A stretch of 28,362 bases of DNA from JAWLGW01 sp964569055 (GTDB lineage Bacteria > Planctomycetota > J058). Below, one piece after another: positions 27,510 through 28,362 of the stretch (the stretch's first letter is position 1; each line of letters opens with the position of its first letter). The translations under genes and the position numbers were made by a program. Below the pieces are notes generated by a model. It had not been told where the DNA came from. It made no database searches and saw only the letters and a program-made list of their open reading frames with translations. Location: assembly GCA_964569055.1 (NCBI GenBank), contig CAZMSZ010000051.1:1-28362 (forward strand), read 5' to 3'.

Positions 27510-28362
27510 TCAGCGGGGCGCGCCGTCGGTCGCGGCCGGCTCGGGCGCCAGCCGCTTCCAACGGATCGTGACGGTGAGCTCGCAGCCGTGTGAGGTCGGG
27601 GTCACGAGCTCGAGGTCGAGCAGCTCGAGGACGTGCTCCTCGGGGTGGAACACCGCGCGTCCCGTCCGCAGCGCCGGCAGGCCCGCCGCGGCGTCGGCAG
27701 CCAGGTCGTAGGTCCCGGGAACCTGGCCCGCGGTGACCGCGAGCGGCCGACGCAGGTTCGCGCCCACGATCGGGTGCTGCGCGCAGCCCGCGTGGTCTCG
27801 CGCGCCGGGCGCCGTCGGCCGCGGAAGCGAGAGGATGAGCTCGGCGCCGCTCGGAGGCTGGAGCTCCCAGGGGAGCTGCTCGTCGGCGACCAGCGCGCCT
27901 TCGGCCGCTTCCAGCGCGGCGCGCACGGCGCCGGCAGGGAGCCCTTGCTCGACCAGCTTCTCGAGCAGCGCGTACTTGAGCTGGAACGCGACCATTCCGG
28001 CCATGGGGTCGGTCAGCACCATGTAGCCGTCGAGCGGGATCGTGACCTCGCGCGCCTCCGCCTCGTCGCGCTCGTTTCCGCGCGCGCGGACCGACAGGCG
28101 CTCGTAGCGCGCCTCCCAGTTGCCACGCTGCGCGTCCCACTTCCCGTGGACCACGCCGTCCAGCGCCACCTCGGCGGCCGGCGCCTCGGCCCCAGGGCCG
28201 AGCGTGCGCGCCGCGAGCGTGACCGCGTAGCGGACCTCGCGCGGCTCGGCGGCCCGGCGGAGTCGCTCGAGGGCCGCGCCCGCGGCCTGAGCCGGGCGCA
28301 CCGCCAGCCGCCGCGTGAAGCGGAAGCGGTCGCCGGCCCTCTCGTAGCTCAGCGCGAGCTCG
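27510..28362 (-). CDS. Unknown protein, C-terminal part (runs off the window)
   Basis: At least 284 codons are present, and the frame stays open to the right edge with strong coding bias (ELALSYERAGDRFRF just inside the edge). I therefore treat the internal GTG at 28301 as not the true start. The visible part alternates beta-rich stretches (REVRYAVTLAARTL, ELDLELVTPTSHGCELTVTI-like) with one helical segment (FQLKYALLEKLVEQGLPAGA). It has no membrane segment and few cysteines. I recognise no family. An exported beta-rich protein is possible, but the N-terminus that would show a signal peptide is outside the window. The next gene on this strand starts 48 nt downstream and has its own promoter-like hexamer. 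Confidence 0.75.
   Translation of the reverse strand, partial: ELALSYERAGDRFRFTRRLAVRPAQAAGAALERLRRAAEPREVRYAVTLAARTLGPGAEAPAAEVALDGVVHGKWDAQRGNWEARYERLSVRARGNERDEAEAREVTIPLDGYMVLTDPMAGMVAFQLKYALLEKLVEQGLPAGAVRAALEAAEGALVADEQLPWELQPPSGAELILSLPRPTAPGARDHAGCAQHPIVGANLRRPLAVTAGQVPGTYDLAADAAAGLPALRTGRAVFHPEEHVLELLDLELVTPTSHGCELTVTIRWKRLAPEPAATDGAPR

Overview
The window is a very GC-rich chromosomal segment with extreme third-position G/C, dense gene packing and no tRNA, rRNA, CRISPR array, phage or transposon that I can see. The mix of an FHA-linked histidine kinase, an NtrB/NtrC-type pair, TPR lipoproteins, secreted coiled-coil proteins and low-complexity tails fits a Myxococcota-like (deltaproteobacterial) genome. 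That assignment rests on style only; there is no phylogenetic marker here. I annotate 25 protein-coding genes plus one doubtful coding fragment at the left edge.

Region 1 (295-8664, plus strand) is a specialised chaperone and signalling cluster. It holds a GrpE-like protein with a long acidic N-terminus and an Hsp70 whose helical lid is mostly replaced by a roughly 200-residue Tyr/Gly/Glu repeat tail. These are followed by a J-like protein lacking the HPD motif, an FHA-GAF histidine kinase, and an M48-like protein that has lost most of its HExxH motif. The exchange factor and Hsp70 overlap (TAATG); kinase and pseudo-peptidase are 4 nt apart.

Region 2 (8737-15915, minus strand) starts with a membrane histidine kinase and its sigma-54-type response regulator, which overlap by 16 nt. 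A secreted helical protein follows 4 nt later, then two TPR lipoproteins and a secreted protein ending in a charged helix. This looks like an envelope-sensing locus.

Region 3 (16001-18453) has a SMI1/KNR4 (SUKH)-like protein fused to a histone-H1-like Lys/Ala tail, expressed from the best sigma-70 promoter in the window. After it come a noncoding block dense in small hairpins and a convergent gene for an exported cyclophilin-parvulin fusion.

Region 4 (18562-22961, plus strand) is the most system-like locus. Five overlapping or nearly abutting genes encode a TerB-like/zinc-ribbon/DUF4178 protein, a membrane-anchored zinc-ribbon/DUF4178 protein, a 65-aa membrane or secreted peptide, a small DUF350 membrane protein, and a 7-TM polyamine aminopropyltransferase. 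The pieces suggest a membrane-associated stress or polyamine-type modification system whose chemistry is unknown.

Region 5 (23010-28362) holds a small exported protein, an Arg/Ser-repeat membrane protein overlapping an NhaD-like ion transporter gene, and a convergent MFS transporter. It ends with a small membrane protein, a NifU-like/BFD ferredoxin fusion, and a partial unknown gene running off the right edge. Several genes across the window have a -10-like hexamer only 6-12 nt before the start codon and no Shine-Dalgarno, suggesting leaderless mRNAs.
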